This document shows, piece by piece, positions 1 to 12,147 of a DNA stretch of 64,000 nucleotides (its first letter is position 1; every line of letters starts with the position of its first letter). Below the pieces are notes generated by a model. The model had not been told where the DNA came from and made no database searches. It saw nothing but the letters and a program-made list of their open reading frames with translations. The DNA is from Anomaloglossus baeobatrachus (Eukaryota > Chordata > Amphibia > Anura > Aromobatidae), in contig NC_134354.1 of assembly GCF_048569485.1 (NCBI RefSeq), positions 510,194,869 through 510,258,868 on the forward strand. Direction: 5' to 3'. Position numbers and translations under genes: made by a program.

Positions 1-697
1 TGCTTTGTGGACAGTTTATTCTGATTACCTACTTTCTGCTTGACTGCAGTATTGTAGAAGCTGCACCTCGTACCTCCAACCACCACATTACCTATCCACC
101 GCCCACCCCCTCCCCAGATCCCCCCCCATAAACGACAGATAACCATTTTGGATTAATATTAATAAATCGGCCTTTATTATAACAAACAACAATAATAACT
201 TAACCTGAAAGGTGAGGAGGTTCTTGGAGCTCCAAAACCTAGTGAAACCATTAATTAAGGAAAAACATCGAGCATTGCCACCAGCCGCGACCACTATTGC
301 TGGAAAACATAGCCAACGACACCGACTCCCAGGGACCCCATCCTGAAGAGCCCCAAATCCACCAGGAGGTTACATCCACCAGATGTACCATCCCCCAACC
401 AGAATTTTTCCACCAACTCCAAGAACCCCCTCTCCCCTGCCACAGGGAGCATTACTTGACCCCTCATAATGCGAGCCCAGCCACCAACAGGAGTGCATGC
501 TCTACACCTTCCTGAATGCCCTACATCCAAATATCGATACCTATTGCATTCAGGTGGACTACATCCGATCTCCAAAAATTGCCCTCTCCTGATTCCAAGT
601 CCGTTTGTCTCACCACAATGCCACCATTACATGACACAAGTTCCCACCGCCCTGTTCACCTTTTCCCTGGTTTTGTTTACTTTTTCGACAGATTGGT
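1..697. other. Unassigned interval, possibly trailing end of the YR retrotransposon
   Basis: No gene is recognised. Open frames on the minus strand (about 88-294 and 294-575) abut one another and lie downstream, in the minus sense, of the tyrosine-recombinase retrotransposon at 1559-5889. This stretch could therefore be that element's 3' region, but I could not find the terminal repeats that would prove it. An A/T-rich patch sits at 160-200 and C-rich runs at 99-128. Confidence 0.25.
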
Positions 698-1514
698 GTC
701 ATGATTGACTCCTGGCTCAGCTGGAGCTGAGCCTTTTTTTTAGTTTCACTTCTGATGCAGGTCACGTTAGGGGTTAATCCTTTCTGCCTCGTTCTGGAGG
801 TCAGGCTGCTTTCTTAGGGCACTGTGTCTCTTGGACTTCGCCAGTGATATTTCTGGCTCTGCTGTGTTCTGCTCTTGAGTGACCTGTTGTCTGCCCTGCC
901 CCCTCCTGACCTCCGTGTTCACCTGACCTATTAACCTCCTCTGTTGTCTGTTTCCATCAGTGTCTCTCCCGCTGTCTCCCTGTTCGTTCCTTATCTGTTT
1001 ACCTTAATTCTGTCTTGTCTTCCCATTCCCCCTCGCTTCTAGGCTCTGATTTCCTGGCTACTGACTATTTGCTTCCCTCTGACTACGTTTAGACTTTGCC
1101 CTTGTGTACTTACAAGAGCTCATGTTGTGACACGGCTTTCTGACGATTCTACTGCCATCTGGTGGGCTTGACTAGTATTACCTTTGCTAGGGAATTCCCT
1201 GCTCATACGTTTCCTCCACTTTTACGCCCCCTAGTGGTTTACCAGCTAACTACCTTCTCAGATAGTTTCAGAAATCCTCTCAGTCCCACATTACTGCGCT
1301 GTACTGCTATTGTACATCTTAGAGTACAGCGTGACATTCGGACTGCACGCCACGTCTTTCTGGGCACAATATCTGACCACACCTCCCTCATATCAGGTGC
1401 CACAGATCAAATTCGTGCAGGATGTCACGGATTAACTCGCGGCTTGATCTGACTCCAAGATCATTGCCCCCGACGTGCAGCGATCCAACCTTGCACACCG
1501 GTGAAGTTCTGACA
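698..1514. repeat. Unassigned interspersed sequence, LTR-like in texture
   Basis: Pyrimidine-rich, gene-free sequence between the YR element core and the left-hand unassigned interval. It begins with TG and contains a short hairpin near 715-738 (CTCAGCTGGAGCTGAG). It resembles an inserted solo LTR, but I could not find a matching flanking duplication, so this stays a weak guess. Confidence 0.2.
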
Positions 1515-1558
1515 AAAGTTGTCTCCAGGCCATACCCCTTGCCACAATCTTAACAATG

Positions 1559-2578
1559 TTACAACCCTCCGGATCGCGCCGTGGCCCCCCTGTCACCCCC
1601 TCCCTCCCCCGCCAGGTACGGACGCACGTACAATTTGTACCGCCTGGACTCCCACCTACCGATCCTTTTTACCACCTCTGGAGGGAGGCCCCATTGCTCC
1701 GCTTCAGTAGCAGCACCGATCCAAAAGGAATGAGCTGAAAACCTCTCACCCTCCAGCCCTAAAACAGCCAGGTACTTCCTGAAGACCGCCACAAATTGAT
1801 AACAAGACAAGAAGGAACCGTCATTGTGCCTCAACAAGGGCTCCGATTGCAGATTTACCAGGCTCCATTAATGCCTAAAACACGCAACCGGGCACATCCT
1901 GCACCCTTCAAGTGCCCACAAATGAACCTTCCTGCCCCTACCTGATTGATCCGTCTTAGACCTTCGTATCCAAAACTCCACCAAATTACCCAGGTCCAGC
2001 ACATCTTGAACCAAAATGACACTCCCCCGTACTGAAAATGGTGACACCAGTTCCCAGATCCTCATGGCCCCAAAAAAAGCCCAGGAAAAAGCCAAACCAA
2101 ACAACGCCTCCTCAAATCGGCAAAAACACACCTGATGAAGCCTAGAACCCAACTCCTCCAGGAGCCTGAACAAAACTGGCCTGCGGGTGTCTGTACTAAC
2201 CCTACCCTTCTTGAAACCTTTTGAGGCCTGTCACAACAGGAAATTGTTTGTAATGTCCACCAATCCCCTAAACTTACATTCAAAAGCTACCCCGGCCATA
2301 ACACGAGCAACCTGCAAACCAGACCGGCCTTCTACCAGAACCCCACTCAACCAACACAACAAAGCTCTCATCAACTCCTCCTCTGATCGCAGCTCCCCAA
2401 ATTGCCGCTGCCAAACAGCCCATTCCTCCCACGCTGCTTCATAGGAGGACCAAGTACTATCAGCAAGGGACGCTCTAATCAATTGGCCTGCCGCTCGGAC
2501 ACCAGCTCCAAGAGCTCTGCTGGCCAAAGGCATCCTGCGGACTCCGCATACGGCACCAGAGCCCAAAACCGACCCCAC
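1559..2578 (-). pseudogene. Tyrosine recombinase region of the YR element (fossil)
   Basis: Three blocks can be read on the minus strand. The first (about 2231-2578) is an N-terminal SAM-like core-binding segment (STWSSYEAAWEEW). The second (about 1868-2173) has the FFGAMRI.ELV block around the first catalytic arginine and a SKTDQ.GRG strand pair. The third (about 1559-1837) has an AHSF..GAAT block followed by IGRWES..YKLYVR, the region that carries the nucleophilic tyrosine. This enzyme family integrates circular cDNA by site-specific recombination. The region is interrupted and not functional as it stands. Confidence 0.8.
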
Positions 2579-3231
2579 TGCAAACGAGAAAGAGAATCAG
2601 AGATCGAGTTCTTTACTCCTGGGACATGAACCGCCACAACCCACAAATTTAAACACAGGCACCTCAAGACAAACTGACGTATCAACCGCACTACTGGAGG
2701 CGAGGAAGCCGACAGTTTATTGATCGCCATGACCACCAACAAGTTGTCGCAGTGGAACCGTATCTTTTTATTGGAAAGCCTGTCACCCCAGACCACCAAT
2801 GCGACAACTATGGGAAAAAACTCCAGCATCGTCAAATTCTTTGTGAACCTCAACTCTCTCCACCAATCAGGCCACTCACCGACTCACCATTGCCCTTTAA
2901 AATATACTCCGAAACCAGTACCACTTGCTGCGTCCATGAAAAAGTCACAATCAAAGCTGTCTATCACCTCAAATAACATGACAAACCACCCGATGTCCGC
3001 TTGCAGGAACCCCTCCCAAACCTGCAAGTCCTCCTTCAGCTCCTTAGTTAAATGGATGTAATGCCAAGGCGAAGACACCCCTGCTGTAGCCGCCACCAAA
3101 CGCCGAGAAAAAACATACCCCATGAGCATAATTCTACAAGGGAAGTTAAGTTTTCCTAGCACGGACTGAAGGTCCCTCAATTGTACTTTCTTTAACCGAC
3201 CGACCCTGGCGACCTCCAAACACAAAGACAC
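2479..3231 (-). pseudogene. RT connection and RNase H region of the YR element (fossil)
   Basis: The right part (about 2884-3231) has the connection-domain look of DIRS-type proteins (LQSVLGKLNF, then RR...). The left part (about 2479-2853) carries RNase H features: an EFFPIV block, HCDN with the acidic residue that binds metal, and VPG.KN..SDSLSR near the C-terminus. The same VPG.xN..AD.LSR motif ends RNase H in DIRS, Ngaro and Gypsy elements. It overlaps the start of the recombinase region in another frame, which leaves no methyltransferase domain between the two. Confidence 0.75.
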
Positions 3232-3243
3232 TATCTTCTCCTC

Positions 3244-3744
3244 TCACACTCTACACTCCATCCGAACGGTATAAATCGTGATACCCAAAAAGCTAAGACA
3301 GGTCGTGCGACCCTCCATTTTCCATGCTCCAAAGGCCCCCCCAAATGACCTGCTACCCACTCCATGGACTTCAATAACAAATGACAAACCTGTTACCCCA
3401 CCGGTCCGATAAACAAAAAAATCGTCGAAGTAGTGTATCACGAACGATACGCTGGCCATGTCGCGCTCTACCCATTCTAAAAAGGAACTAAATGCTACAA
3501 AAAAAGCGCATGAGATTGAACATTCCATGGGCAAACACCTATCTACAAAATATGCACCATTCCAAAAACAACCCAACAACCGCAAACTCTCAGGGTGGAC
3601 CGACAACAAACAAAACGCTGACTCAATGTCCATCTTGGCCAACAATGCCCCTGCACCGTACCGTCTAACCCACACCAAAGCCGCATCGAAAGAAGTGTAC
3701 ACCACGATGCAAAAGGAGGGATCAATCCCATCATTCACTGACAA
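3244..3744 (-). pseudogene. Reverse transcriptase region of the YR element (fossil)
   Basis: The minus-strand translation shows the palm-domain order of a DIRS-type reverse transcriptase: KMDIESAF (motif A), a PMECS..CAFF block (motif B), then HYFDDFFV, the active-site motif C in which the two aspartates bind metal. An LSFLGI block follows, as expected near motif D/E. The enzyme would copy element RNA into DNA. It lies between the gag-like region and the RNase H region and belongs to the same broken element. Confidence 0.8.
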
Positions 3745-3875
3745 ACCCTTAGGGAAAGAAAGATGCTGAATTAGCCGGAATTTATTAGGCTCCTAACAAT
3801 GAGACCACCAAATCCACAAATGGGGGAAAATAAAAAGGCCCTGCCATACGACTGCAAGCCACTTCCATATTTATC

Positions 3876-4521
3876 TTACTCTCCACCACCTGAGGGTGTT
3901 GACGGGCCGATTTCAGATACTTTAATGTAAACGGAAAAACATGTGACGGGGGTAATTCTAAAGCCCCAACAGAAACTCTCTTCCAACAATAACGCCCGGT
4001 CCCCGTCTGGGTACCTATTTAGATAGGGGACCATCTCTTGCACCCTCACTGGGCTCTCCCCCTTTTGAAGCGTCAACACTGGACTTCGCCTTCCCTTTTT
4101 TGAAACACCGGGATGCCCCGTGTGAAGAACCACCGCAACTGAAACATTGGTGTTTAAACTTACAGCTCCCGCCAAACTTGCACTGGCCGTCATTAAACTG
4201 CCAGCACACTCCTGTCTTGGAGCCTGCCCCCCCACCTGCTGACTGCTTGCCGGCTGCCCCGCCGCCCCCCTGAAAGGACTGGCCATAGCGGGAAGGTGCC
4301 ATAACCTTCAGCCACAAACCTATGTCCTTCTGATCCCACCGAATGCTTGGCCTAACCGCTTTACACTGACTAAACTGCTCGTCATACCTCAACCACGTCT
4401 GGCCCCCATAAGTCCGATGAGTTTCCCCAATGGCATCCATATAATGCAAAAAAGGCCCAAGCAATTCTCTGGCACTTTTTCCTCTATAACGCTGGCTGGT
4501 ACAGCAAACGCCTGCAACCAA
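3876..4521 (-). pseudogene. Gag-like region with CCCH and CCHC zinc knuckles (YR element fossil)
   Basis: The translated minus strand contains a W-rich block typical of DIRS/Ngaro gag proteins (W..YDEQF, then W..KDI..W). A glycine-rich linker follows, then two cysteine clusters: one reading CWQFNDGQCKFGGSCKFKH (CCCH-like) and one reading CFSCGGSSHGASRC (CCHC zinc-knuckle-like). In the family this protein packages the element RNA. It lies upstream of the reverse transcriptase region in the same orientation. Part of a broken element. Confidence 0.7.
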
Positions 4522-5249
4522 TTCACAAAAGTTTGTGGAATAAGCCGCTATCTACACTTCTCCTCCTCTTCCTCCTTCTTACTCTCCTCCTTTTTCTCGT
4601 TGTCTAAATTAAACTTCTCCAATGGTAAGAGGGAGAAAATCTCCACATATTCATCCTTCTAAATCTTCTCCTTAACCCCTTTCTTTAAATGTCCCCCATG
4701 AGCCCCTCAAAGCACACGTACACCTCACCTTTTGCCAAATTGTCTAAGTTTATCCGGTCCCCCCTTATTCTTTTCCGTTTGCACTGACACCGAAACCCCG
4801 CTAAATTGTGTTAGTCCACATTCTGCCTGACTGCTCCCCAATAATGCGGACCCGGGTGACCAAACTGGTACGGGAGACCCCCCCTTGTCCCCCACTGGCC
4901 CGATTCATCCTCTCAAACTCTCGTACGCTCCCTTAAAAACTTTCAATACTTCCTTGATTCAACTGCGAACCGACCGAACTCCGCCCACCCGATACACCCA
5001 TCGCACAACTAACCTCTAACCCCGGTGACACTATGCTAGAAATGGATGACACACACATGGAGCCATACTCACCAGCTGCGTTGGCACGTGACGCCCGCCA
5101 GCTGCCAGACCAGCATCCGGACGCTCGACCTCCGACCGACATGGCCTATCATGCTCTGCGTCGTTCGCCGGGGAGCTCTGACCCACTGCAGCGCTTGGAC
5201 CCGGAACTACCACCAGGGAACTGACAGCTCTGCGGGCAATATCCCGGGA

Positions 5250-5889
5250 TCCTGAACGCAGGAAACCATGGTCGGCGTTGCTCCGCCTTGAATCTCAGGC
5301 CCACTCAGAAAGTCATGCCATTGCTATCTGTCCCGTCGCAGAGGAGGTCCCACCGACCGAAGCATCGCCGAGTGGAGCCGCCGCCATTTTGTTGGAGCCT
5401 TTAGCTCTAGTGCTGGAAGCAGGAGGAGGCCTGGTCACAAGACCGGCTGCTGGCCCTCCCACTTCCACAGGTCCTGGCTGCCTGTAAGGATTAATCCCTT
5501 GCTGAGGCCTACGACCTAGTGGAGGGGGGACCAGGCAATGATGAGAAGGGTCCCCAGTGGGGCTCCTGTGGCCTCGGAGTGAAGTCAGAGAAGAGGCTCT
5601 CTGGCGGTCTGACTCTGCGTGATGGCTGGGCAAGGGGAGAAGCAGCACCCGCTCCCACTCGCAGTCCTCCCAAGATCTCCTGCAGCTGTGCCTTGATCTC
5701 CGCTCTGTCAGAATCAGTGGCAGCATCCCTCAGTCGTCCCAGAAGTTCATCCAGCGCAGACATCCTCAGATCCAGGCGATGAGGAAAGGTGAGGATGGGC
5801 ACAGGAACCTTCAGCAATGGTGCCTCTGTGCCGATTGTGGGCCACCCCCTTATCCAGACCTTATATATTCCCCTATTACTGATAACCAA
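5250..5889 (-). other. Possible 5' gag/leader region of the YR element
   Basis: Upstream (minus sense) of the zinc-knuckle gag region are open minus-strand frames. One begins MSALDELLGRLRDAATDSD, is rich in Leu, Asp and Arg, and looks coiled-coil forming, as gag N-termini of Ngaro-like elements often do. The link to the element rests on position and texture only. It could equally be unrelated GC-rich sequence. Confidence 0.3.
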
Positions 5890-6840
5890 CTTCCCCTTGG
5901 AACCACCTCTCCCTATTGACCCCCCCCCCCCAAGCCCGCGAAAATGCTCTGCTATTAACCCCTAGTTTGTCCTCCAAAGCTGAGTCATGGGTCACATCGC
6001 CCATGGCTCCGCTTAAGGCTCCGTTATACCTTTCTTGGACCACCATTTGCCTATCTACAGTATATGAATTGCAATATCCAGTGCTGTACTGTTCCTTGAG
6101 ATCTGACTTGTTCCTTGATTTAGATTTGTCATACAACAATATCAAGTTCCAGACAGAGCAGCACTTATGGACCCCTGGAGGTTTGATGTGCAGCCATCCC
6201 ACCATGATATCTTCAGCATTGGGGTCATGGGTTTGAATCCAACTAAAGATAATATCTGCGTATAGTTAGTATGTTTTCATTGTGTCATGCTGTCTTTTCT
6301 AAGTGTGTCTGATATAAGTAAATTAGTTTGTGAGCCCAACTGATGAATGGGACTGATGAGAACTGTGACAATCTCTGTACAGAATTACATTATAGTGTAT
6401 GTTGTTACCATATCAGGACATCGCAAATAAATAATGTTGTGATACAATTATATGCAGTTGTTTTTGCTTCCCCTACAGTGCGTCACCTAAAATCCATTAT
6501 GCCACATTAAAAGTTATTCTGATGACATTATTAACCCCTTATGTCTTTTACCATTTATTCTGATTGTTGCTGACTGTTCTCATCTTTACCTATTAGTGAT
6601 CACAATGTCAGATATAAGTCTATAACCACCTTACATAAAATGACCTAAATTAGAACTAGTCACTATGTCTATTTTGCCTTTACATCAGATGGTGTAACTT
6701 TATTACATTCAGAATACCTGTCCAGAGTCTTGTATGATATGTATACAAACAATACAGCAATACAGCAATTATATAAAACCACTATAATATACCTTTCATG
6801 TAGAAGACTAAAATCCACCTAAAGAAATCAAATAGTCTTC
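5890..6840. other. No recognised feature
   Basis: About 950 bases of A/T-rich sequence with no convincing coding region. A C-homopolymer of about 13 lies near 5922-5934. Nothing I recognise as a repeat family. Confidence 0.4.
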
Positions 6841-7711
6841 TGTGACGCCCCTGGACTAGTCATGGCGTCACAGGGTACTGCACGCTCTTTATCTCTTAGT
6901 GCAGGACTCAACCCCCCATGGTTCAGGGTTCCCAACCTATGGTACCGCCTCCATCAGCATCCAAATCCCAACCACACCTCACACCACACCCTGTCAGACA
7001 CACCAGTGGGCTGCTGAGCTGGAATAGGGCCGCCCACCTAGGGGTCAGGCAGACTGGTGGGTGGGAAGTAGGACAGAACAATGGTAGCCCTCGAGTAGTG
7101 AGGAGCTAGGGGAGTGTGTAGCTCACTGGGAGTTAAAGGTTGGGTCGCAGATGGTGGTCTGGGACCGGAGAAGTCAGAGACCTGGTCGCAGGGGATTGAG
7201 GCTGGGCGCCTAGACCTGGTCTTGCATGGAGGCAGGCTCCGGACCAACCGGCAGTCCTATAGGGGATACCTGGCAGTACTATAGGGTACGAATACCCGGA
7301 CGTGCTTCCCCAAGAGGGCAGCGGCACCCAGAGACTTGGTTTACCTTGTTGTCAGAGTCTGCTTTTCATCACCGATGTTGCCTAAGTGAGTACATGGTCC
7401 TCCCCTGCTTCCAACCAGCCCTGCGCTCCCCTGCACCAGCGTTCCACCATCCCAGAGTCCCGGGGCCTCCCCTACCCGTGAAGGGAAACGTCATCTGGCT
7501 GCCCCCACTCCATCTCCCCTGGGTACTCCCATCGGCAGCGGTGGTACTCTCCTTTACCGCGAACCACGGGTGGCGTCACAAACTCTCTTATCCCCTATAA
7601 ATACCCCCTTTTCATTTGAAGTGGCCCCAAGCCCCCGGGTCCAGAGACCCTCGAGCCACAGCAGCAGGAACCCCCGGATCCGAGCGGTTCGACCGCTGCA
7701 GGGGGGGCACA
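6841..7711 (+). mobile_element. Solo-LTR-like element, family A copy 1 (TSD CTTC)
   Basis: Starts TGTGACGCCC and ends GGGGGGGCACA. It is flanked by a perfect 4-bp direct duplication, CTTC (6837-6840 and 7712-7715). TG...CA ends plus a 4-bp duplication and no internal coding fit a solitary LTR of a Gypsy- or ERV-type element. The sequence matches the copy at 40341-41481 closely throughout, including the GACCCTCGAG and CGAGCGGTTCGACCGCTG blocks near the end. Fossil. Confidence 0.8.
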
Positions 7712-7893
7712 CTTCCTTTAACTACAACCCAAAAATGTACAAACTCCCTACAATCATATATACTGTACTAGAGCTCTCAAGTAAATAAAAAATTGGTGCG
7801 ATCTTACTATAAGTTAGATGTTTCTTATCCGTTCGAATAGCCTAGTACATCCAGATATAAGCATTCCTAAATTGTCTAAATAATCCTTTCTAA

Positions 7894-8230
7894 TGCGGGC
7901 GTCACACAAGACGATCTATCGTGCGATATGTCGTCGGGGGTCACGGTTTTCGTGACGCACATCCGGCATCGTTTACGACATCGTCCCCTGTGACACCTAC
8001 GAGCGACGTAGAACATTCGCAAATCATGTATCGTTGACACATCGTTTATTTTTAAAAGGTGGTTTAATTTTCTTTGCGCCGGTTGTTCATCGTACCCGGG
8101 GCAGCACACATCGCTCTGTGTGACACCCTGGGAACGATGAACACAGCTTACCTGCGTCCCGCGCCTCCCACCGGCTATGCGGAAGGAAGGAGGTGGGCGG
8201 GATGTTTATGTCCCGCTCATCTCCGGGGAT
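7894..8230 (+). mobile_element. Harbinger-like MITE fragment
   Basis: Starts near GCGGGCGTCACACAAGACGA, after a TAA/TTA-like flank. The interior has CGATATGTCG-type motifs and the GGAAGGAAGGAGGTGGGCGGGATG block that is also present (complementary strand) in the TTA-flanked MITEs at 24744-25322 and 60742-61333. The right end is missing and runs into an LTR-like unit. Non-autonomous and truncated. Confidence 0.5.
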
Positions 8231-8239
8231 GTCATAGGT

Positions 8240-9033
8240 GGCCTGCTCGGTTTTGTGACCCCGAGGTGTCCATGGAAAGGGAAATAGGAAGATGGGAGTT
8301 GTAGTGGGATAATTTCATGATGCCACCTGCGGTATGCGGTCAGGGATTAGCCACCACTGCTGTCGCTGTCCTCTGGGGCTGATGGTAATAGCAGCAAAGA
8401 TGGTTTCTGCTGCCTACAGGTGGAGCAGGCCCTGGAGAGGATGATCAGGGGAGTAGTAGTGGCAGTGGCCACTGGCGCTGAAGTGCAGGGTGCCGGTCAT
8501 AAGAGTCCGAGTCGACTTCTGCAGTTCCAGGTGTCTTTGCTAACTTTCCTTGAATTGCTCGGGAGGCACTGGTCACCACCGTGCTGGGCCCCGTCGACCT
8601 CAGATAAGTTGGAGCAAGCCACCAGTGTTTGGAAAGTGTCCTATCCAAGGGGTCTCCCTTCAGGAGAGAGGGGAATTTGGGCTGAGCTTCCCTCTCCAAG
8701 CCGCAGGCTCCGTGAAAGAAAAAGGAGAAGTGGTGTCGTGTTGCCAGAACTGAAGTCCCGACTTGACTGCCGGGTGTATGTGAATTGCTCCTACCTCTAC
8801 CCCAAGTGGAACACACCTCCAAGGTTGTTGTCCTAGTGACCACGAAAGTCCTAAGCTTCGTGATGGCCAACCCCCTGCCAACCCTAGTCCAGCTCCCCAG
8901 TGAGAAGGCTCCTAAGCTGTATGTAAAGTGTATGTGGAACACTGGTGATTAACCCCCTCCTTACCCGAGGTGAATACTGTGCCTTAAATGAGGTGCAGTA
9001 CTCTGTGGTGACTGGAGCCACAGGGGCACCACA
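8240..9033 (-). mobile_element. LTR-like unit, family B (minus orientation), partial
   Basis: Read on the minus strand it starts TGTGGTGCCCCTG (9033 leftwards), echoing the TGTGACGCCC start of family A. The first 170 bases match a second partial copy at 12148-12302, including the GTGATTAACCCC and TAAGCTGTATGTAAAGT segments. A GGGGTCAC...CGAGC block near the left end parallels family A's tail. The left boundary and target duplication could not be fixed. Fossil. Confidence 0.5.
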
Positions 9034-10136
9034 CTTATTAGTGATCAGTCTAACAGGAGTTAATTTCTGCTAGCCTGTGGATTGTTGCTAGGGTCAAAGG
9101 TTACAGGAGACCTAACACAGCCACCTCCGCCTTTTAAAAGATGGTGGCGTCTGTTCCCCCATGCCGTATAGCTTCATTGGCGATACCGGTCCTTGTGCTG
9201 TGGTGATCTTGTTCTGGTGATCAACTGTGTGTTATTTGGTGTGTTGTGGAAATATTCTTGTTGTACATTTATTTCCTCCCTGATTCTTTATTTCCTCCTA
9301 AGCACATGTCGTGCGTGCGTGCTTGTGTGTGTGTGTGCAGTGAGTTTGAGTTATGGTTTTTCCTTGTCTGTCTATTTGAGTGGGATAGACCACTCCTATC
9401 CTGGCGCTCCCGGAGGTGGGTGAGAGGGTGTATAAACCAGGGCTACTCAGGAGCTAGAGTTAGGAAGGTGGCCAAAACATTGTCACCATTAGATGTATCT
9501 TTGGGAACAGGGACAGCTAAGGCCACCTTAGCCCTAGGACCGGTGTATGTGCCATTATTCCAAGTTACCTTTTCACACCCCGTGACATTATCGGATATTA
9601 GACAGTTTGGGGAAAAACAAAAGAAAGATTAAGGGAGGAGTGAAGATAGTAGACAAAGTAGGAAAGAGGTGAATAAGAAAGAAAAGAAACAAATACAAAA
9701 TTTGGTGTAACAACTGTAGCTAGACATTTTTGGGAATATAGGCATGTGGTGTCAGAACTAAAATGGATAGTATTGGAGGAGGTATGGTGTGTAGATAAAA
9801 GCCAGATAAAAAAGAAGCTGCTCCAAAGAAGTTTTTTTGGATGTATTCCCTGGATATGATAGCACTGAAAGTGTTAAATTAAGTTTGTAACGTCAATTTT
9901 ATTTTGTGAAATACCGTTGCTATCTGCATGTAGGATGTATTACATCTGCCTGTGCAATCTGGTGTATTTAAGTATTAATATTGATGGTGTCAGTATGGAG
10001 TCAGTATGGAGTCTGCAGATGATTTAGATACTGAAAGCGTCTGCTTTCCATACTGTATGTATTCACTCTTGATGTATGCAACTCCGTGTCCTGGCTATGG
10101 ATGGCTGACAGTGTAATATATCTGTAGCGCTGTGAG
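9034..10136. other. Unassigned, LTR-like tract with short GT run
   Basis: No gene recognised. The part at 9060-9620 has an LTR/promoter texture (CTCCTATCCTGGCGCTCCC, a GTGTGTGTGTG run near 9326) and an open plus-strand frame with no family resemblance. From 9700 to 10130 nothing is recognised beyond a short local duplication (GTCAGTATGGAGTCAGTATGGAGTC, about 9990-10012). Confidence 0.35.
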
Positions 10137-11271
10137 TGTGATGCCCTGGCCAGGCCAGGTAGTCACAGATAGGGCCCCACATTACCCCAGTCTCCTAACA
10201 AGGTGACAGCAGCCAACCATTTAAACCCTAGTCACCCCCCTCAGTGCTTGATGGACACACCAGGGGGCGGAGCCAGGCAGGTGGACACGCCCACCGAGGA
10301 GTCAGGATAGCCTGAGGCAGGAAAAGAAGAGAGTAGATCAGTTTGAGAGTTCAGTGGAGGAGGTCAGGCCTGTGTGACAGGCCTGTAGCAGACTGACAGG
10401 TGCCAGGGTAGGAGCCCGGGTACCTTTGGCTAGGAGGCGGACGGAGGCCTCTGTCTGCAGGAGCCGGGAAGACAGCTTGGTGGAACCATGGTGGACCGGG
10501 ACAGGGTAGTGGCCCGCCGGTACCGACCCGGGGAACCGACTCGGAAACCGGAGCACAAAGGGGAGTACTCAGACCCTGAAGCTAAGTCCAGAAACTACTG
10601 GGGGCTAGCTAATTAACTGATTGCGGCCAGGACTATAGGTCCTGTCCCACCCAAAGTCCCGACTGAAGGCAACAGGCCAACGAGGGGGATAGAAGGCCAC
10701 CGCAATGGCAGAGAGATCCCACGGGCCAACGTTTGTGGGCAAAGGGCTCCTCAGGCAACCACAAGCCGGGGAGCAGACTCCTGAAGTTGCAAGCGCAGGT
10801 AGTCCACTATCACAAAACAGGTGCAGGAGAAAGGCAGAGACCACCAACCCGGGTGGGGGACCAGACTGCAGCCGGCTGCGGGCACCGACCACCATCACCT
10901 TGGTTTACCAGAGACTCGTGTGTTTACTAATAGTGAGTACATCAGTGCCCTACGGCCGCCCATCTCCCTGCACCGCCCAACTCCCCCCAACGGGTCCCGG
11001 GGCCATCATCCCTACCCACAGAGGGGTTAACAACTTGCTGCGCAACATCTCCCCCGGGTGCCCCGTAACTGCAGCGGAAATGTCCACCTTCACCACATCC
11101 CGTGGGTGGCGTCACGAACTTAAACATGGCTCCGGCCGTACACCTACGTCCCCACACCGCCAACTCCTTTTTGATCGGAGTGACCGCAGGACCCCTGGAT
11201 CCGGAGACCCTCGAGCCACCCACTGAAGGTTCGGACCCGAGCGGCTTGGCTGCCGAGCACGGGGCGGCACA
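10137..11271 (+). mobile_element. Solo-LTR-like element, family A copy 2 (TSD TGAG)
   Basis: Starts TGTGATGCCC, ends GGGGCGGCACA, and is flanked by a perfect TGAG duplication (10133-10136, 11272-11275). It shares with the copy at 47675-48812 the GGGCGGAGCC/AGTC block, the AATTAACTGATTGCGG block, the CCCGTGGGTGGCGTCACGAAC block and the CGAGCGGCT tail. No coding capacity of its own. Fossil. Confidence 0.8.
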
Positions 11272-11386
11272 TGAGCGCATGGAAATATCTATATCGCTGA
11301 GACAACGTGGACATTTTCTAAGTATTCAAAGATATATCTTTACATGCCCAACAGGGCAATATATGAATAGCACATGGACACTTTAA

Positions 11387-11700
11387 AGAAAACCTGTCAG
11401 GTCCCCTATGCCCTCCATTCATACCTGTATGCCTAAATTCCCTTCCTAGCCAGCCCTGTCTAATGCTATTCACTAATATCAATGTTTAAAAAACAACTTA
11501 GATACCTCGTTGTCCCTATGTTTATTAGGCCTGTGACTAGTCAATGGGGCATTAGTTCCTGTGACTAGTCTGCCCTTTATCCATATTATCACGCCATGTT
11601 ATCACGATAACATGATTCTCACATGGATAGGGAGGGAATTTGGGCATACGGTTATGAATACTGCTGGGTTGGAGGGCAGAGGTGGCTTGACAGGCTCTCT
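11387..11700. mobile_element. TTAA-flanked MITE (piggyBac-like target)
   Basis: Terminal inverted repeats read AGAAAACCTGTCAGG on the left and AGAGAGCCTGTCAAG when the right end is complemented. Each end is flanked by TTAA (11383-11386 and 11701-11704). TTAA target duplication is characteristic of piggyBac transposition, so a piggyBac-dependent non-autonomous element is likely. Length is about 314 bp with no coding. Confidence 0.65.
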
Positions 11701-12147
11701 TTAAGAATATCTCAGAGGAATTCTACATCTATTCACTCTGGCCAGCAAGTAAATGAGAGCACAGAATACTCAGCAAATTCTTGAGAATATTTGAAAAGGA
11801 AAGTCTACTCTGGTATTAAAGATTGCAGCATACTGTGTGGATGCTCCATACATATATAAGGAGTTAATTGAATATAGTTTCAGCTGCAGTAATGTGCTGG
11901 ATTTAAATGTGTAAAATGGTCAGGACTCTGGACATCATATTTTAGAGCTATGTTCATCACAGTATAGGCAGAATGGAGCCAATGCAAAGCCATGGGCGTA
12001 GTGACCCATGACTCTTTTGCAGGGCAACCAAGGGTTAATTTAGCTGCAGGGTGAAGAACAGGCTTTTTGTGGGGTCAATAGTTTAAGGGGTGGGTTAGAA
12101 GGGCCAGGGGATTTTAGAAGGGGTGGGAATATATATATGCAGTACCC

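Larger units (their letters stand above)
1559..5889 (-). mobile_element. Tyrosine-recombinase (DIRS/Ngaro-type) retrotransposon, broken fossil
   Basis: Reading on the minus strand, the order is a gag-like region with zinc knuckles (about 4521-3876), reverse transcriptase (about 3744-3244), connection plus RNase H (about 3231-2479) and a tyrosine recombinase (about 2578-1559). Gag-RT-RNase H-YR with no integrase is the signature of YR retrotransposons, which insert through a lambda-like recombinase rather than a DDE integrase. RNase H runs almost straight into the recombinase, leaving no space for the methyltransferase typical of classical DIRS elements. This favours a Ngaro-like arrangement (inference). 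The element is clearly broken, with several interruptions, and no terminal repeats could be identified. It looks like an old copy. Confidence 0.8.

Noticed and set aside
5876-6205. Minus-strand open frame considered as a gene
   Set aside because: No motif, splice context or composition bias. Consistent with chance.
10705-11226. Plus-strand open frame of 173 residues
   Set aside because: Lies within the family A LTR copy. G+C-driven, with no family features.
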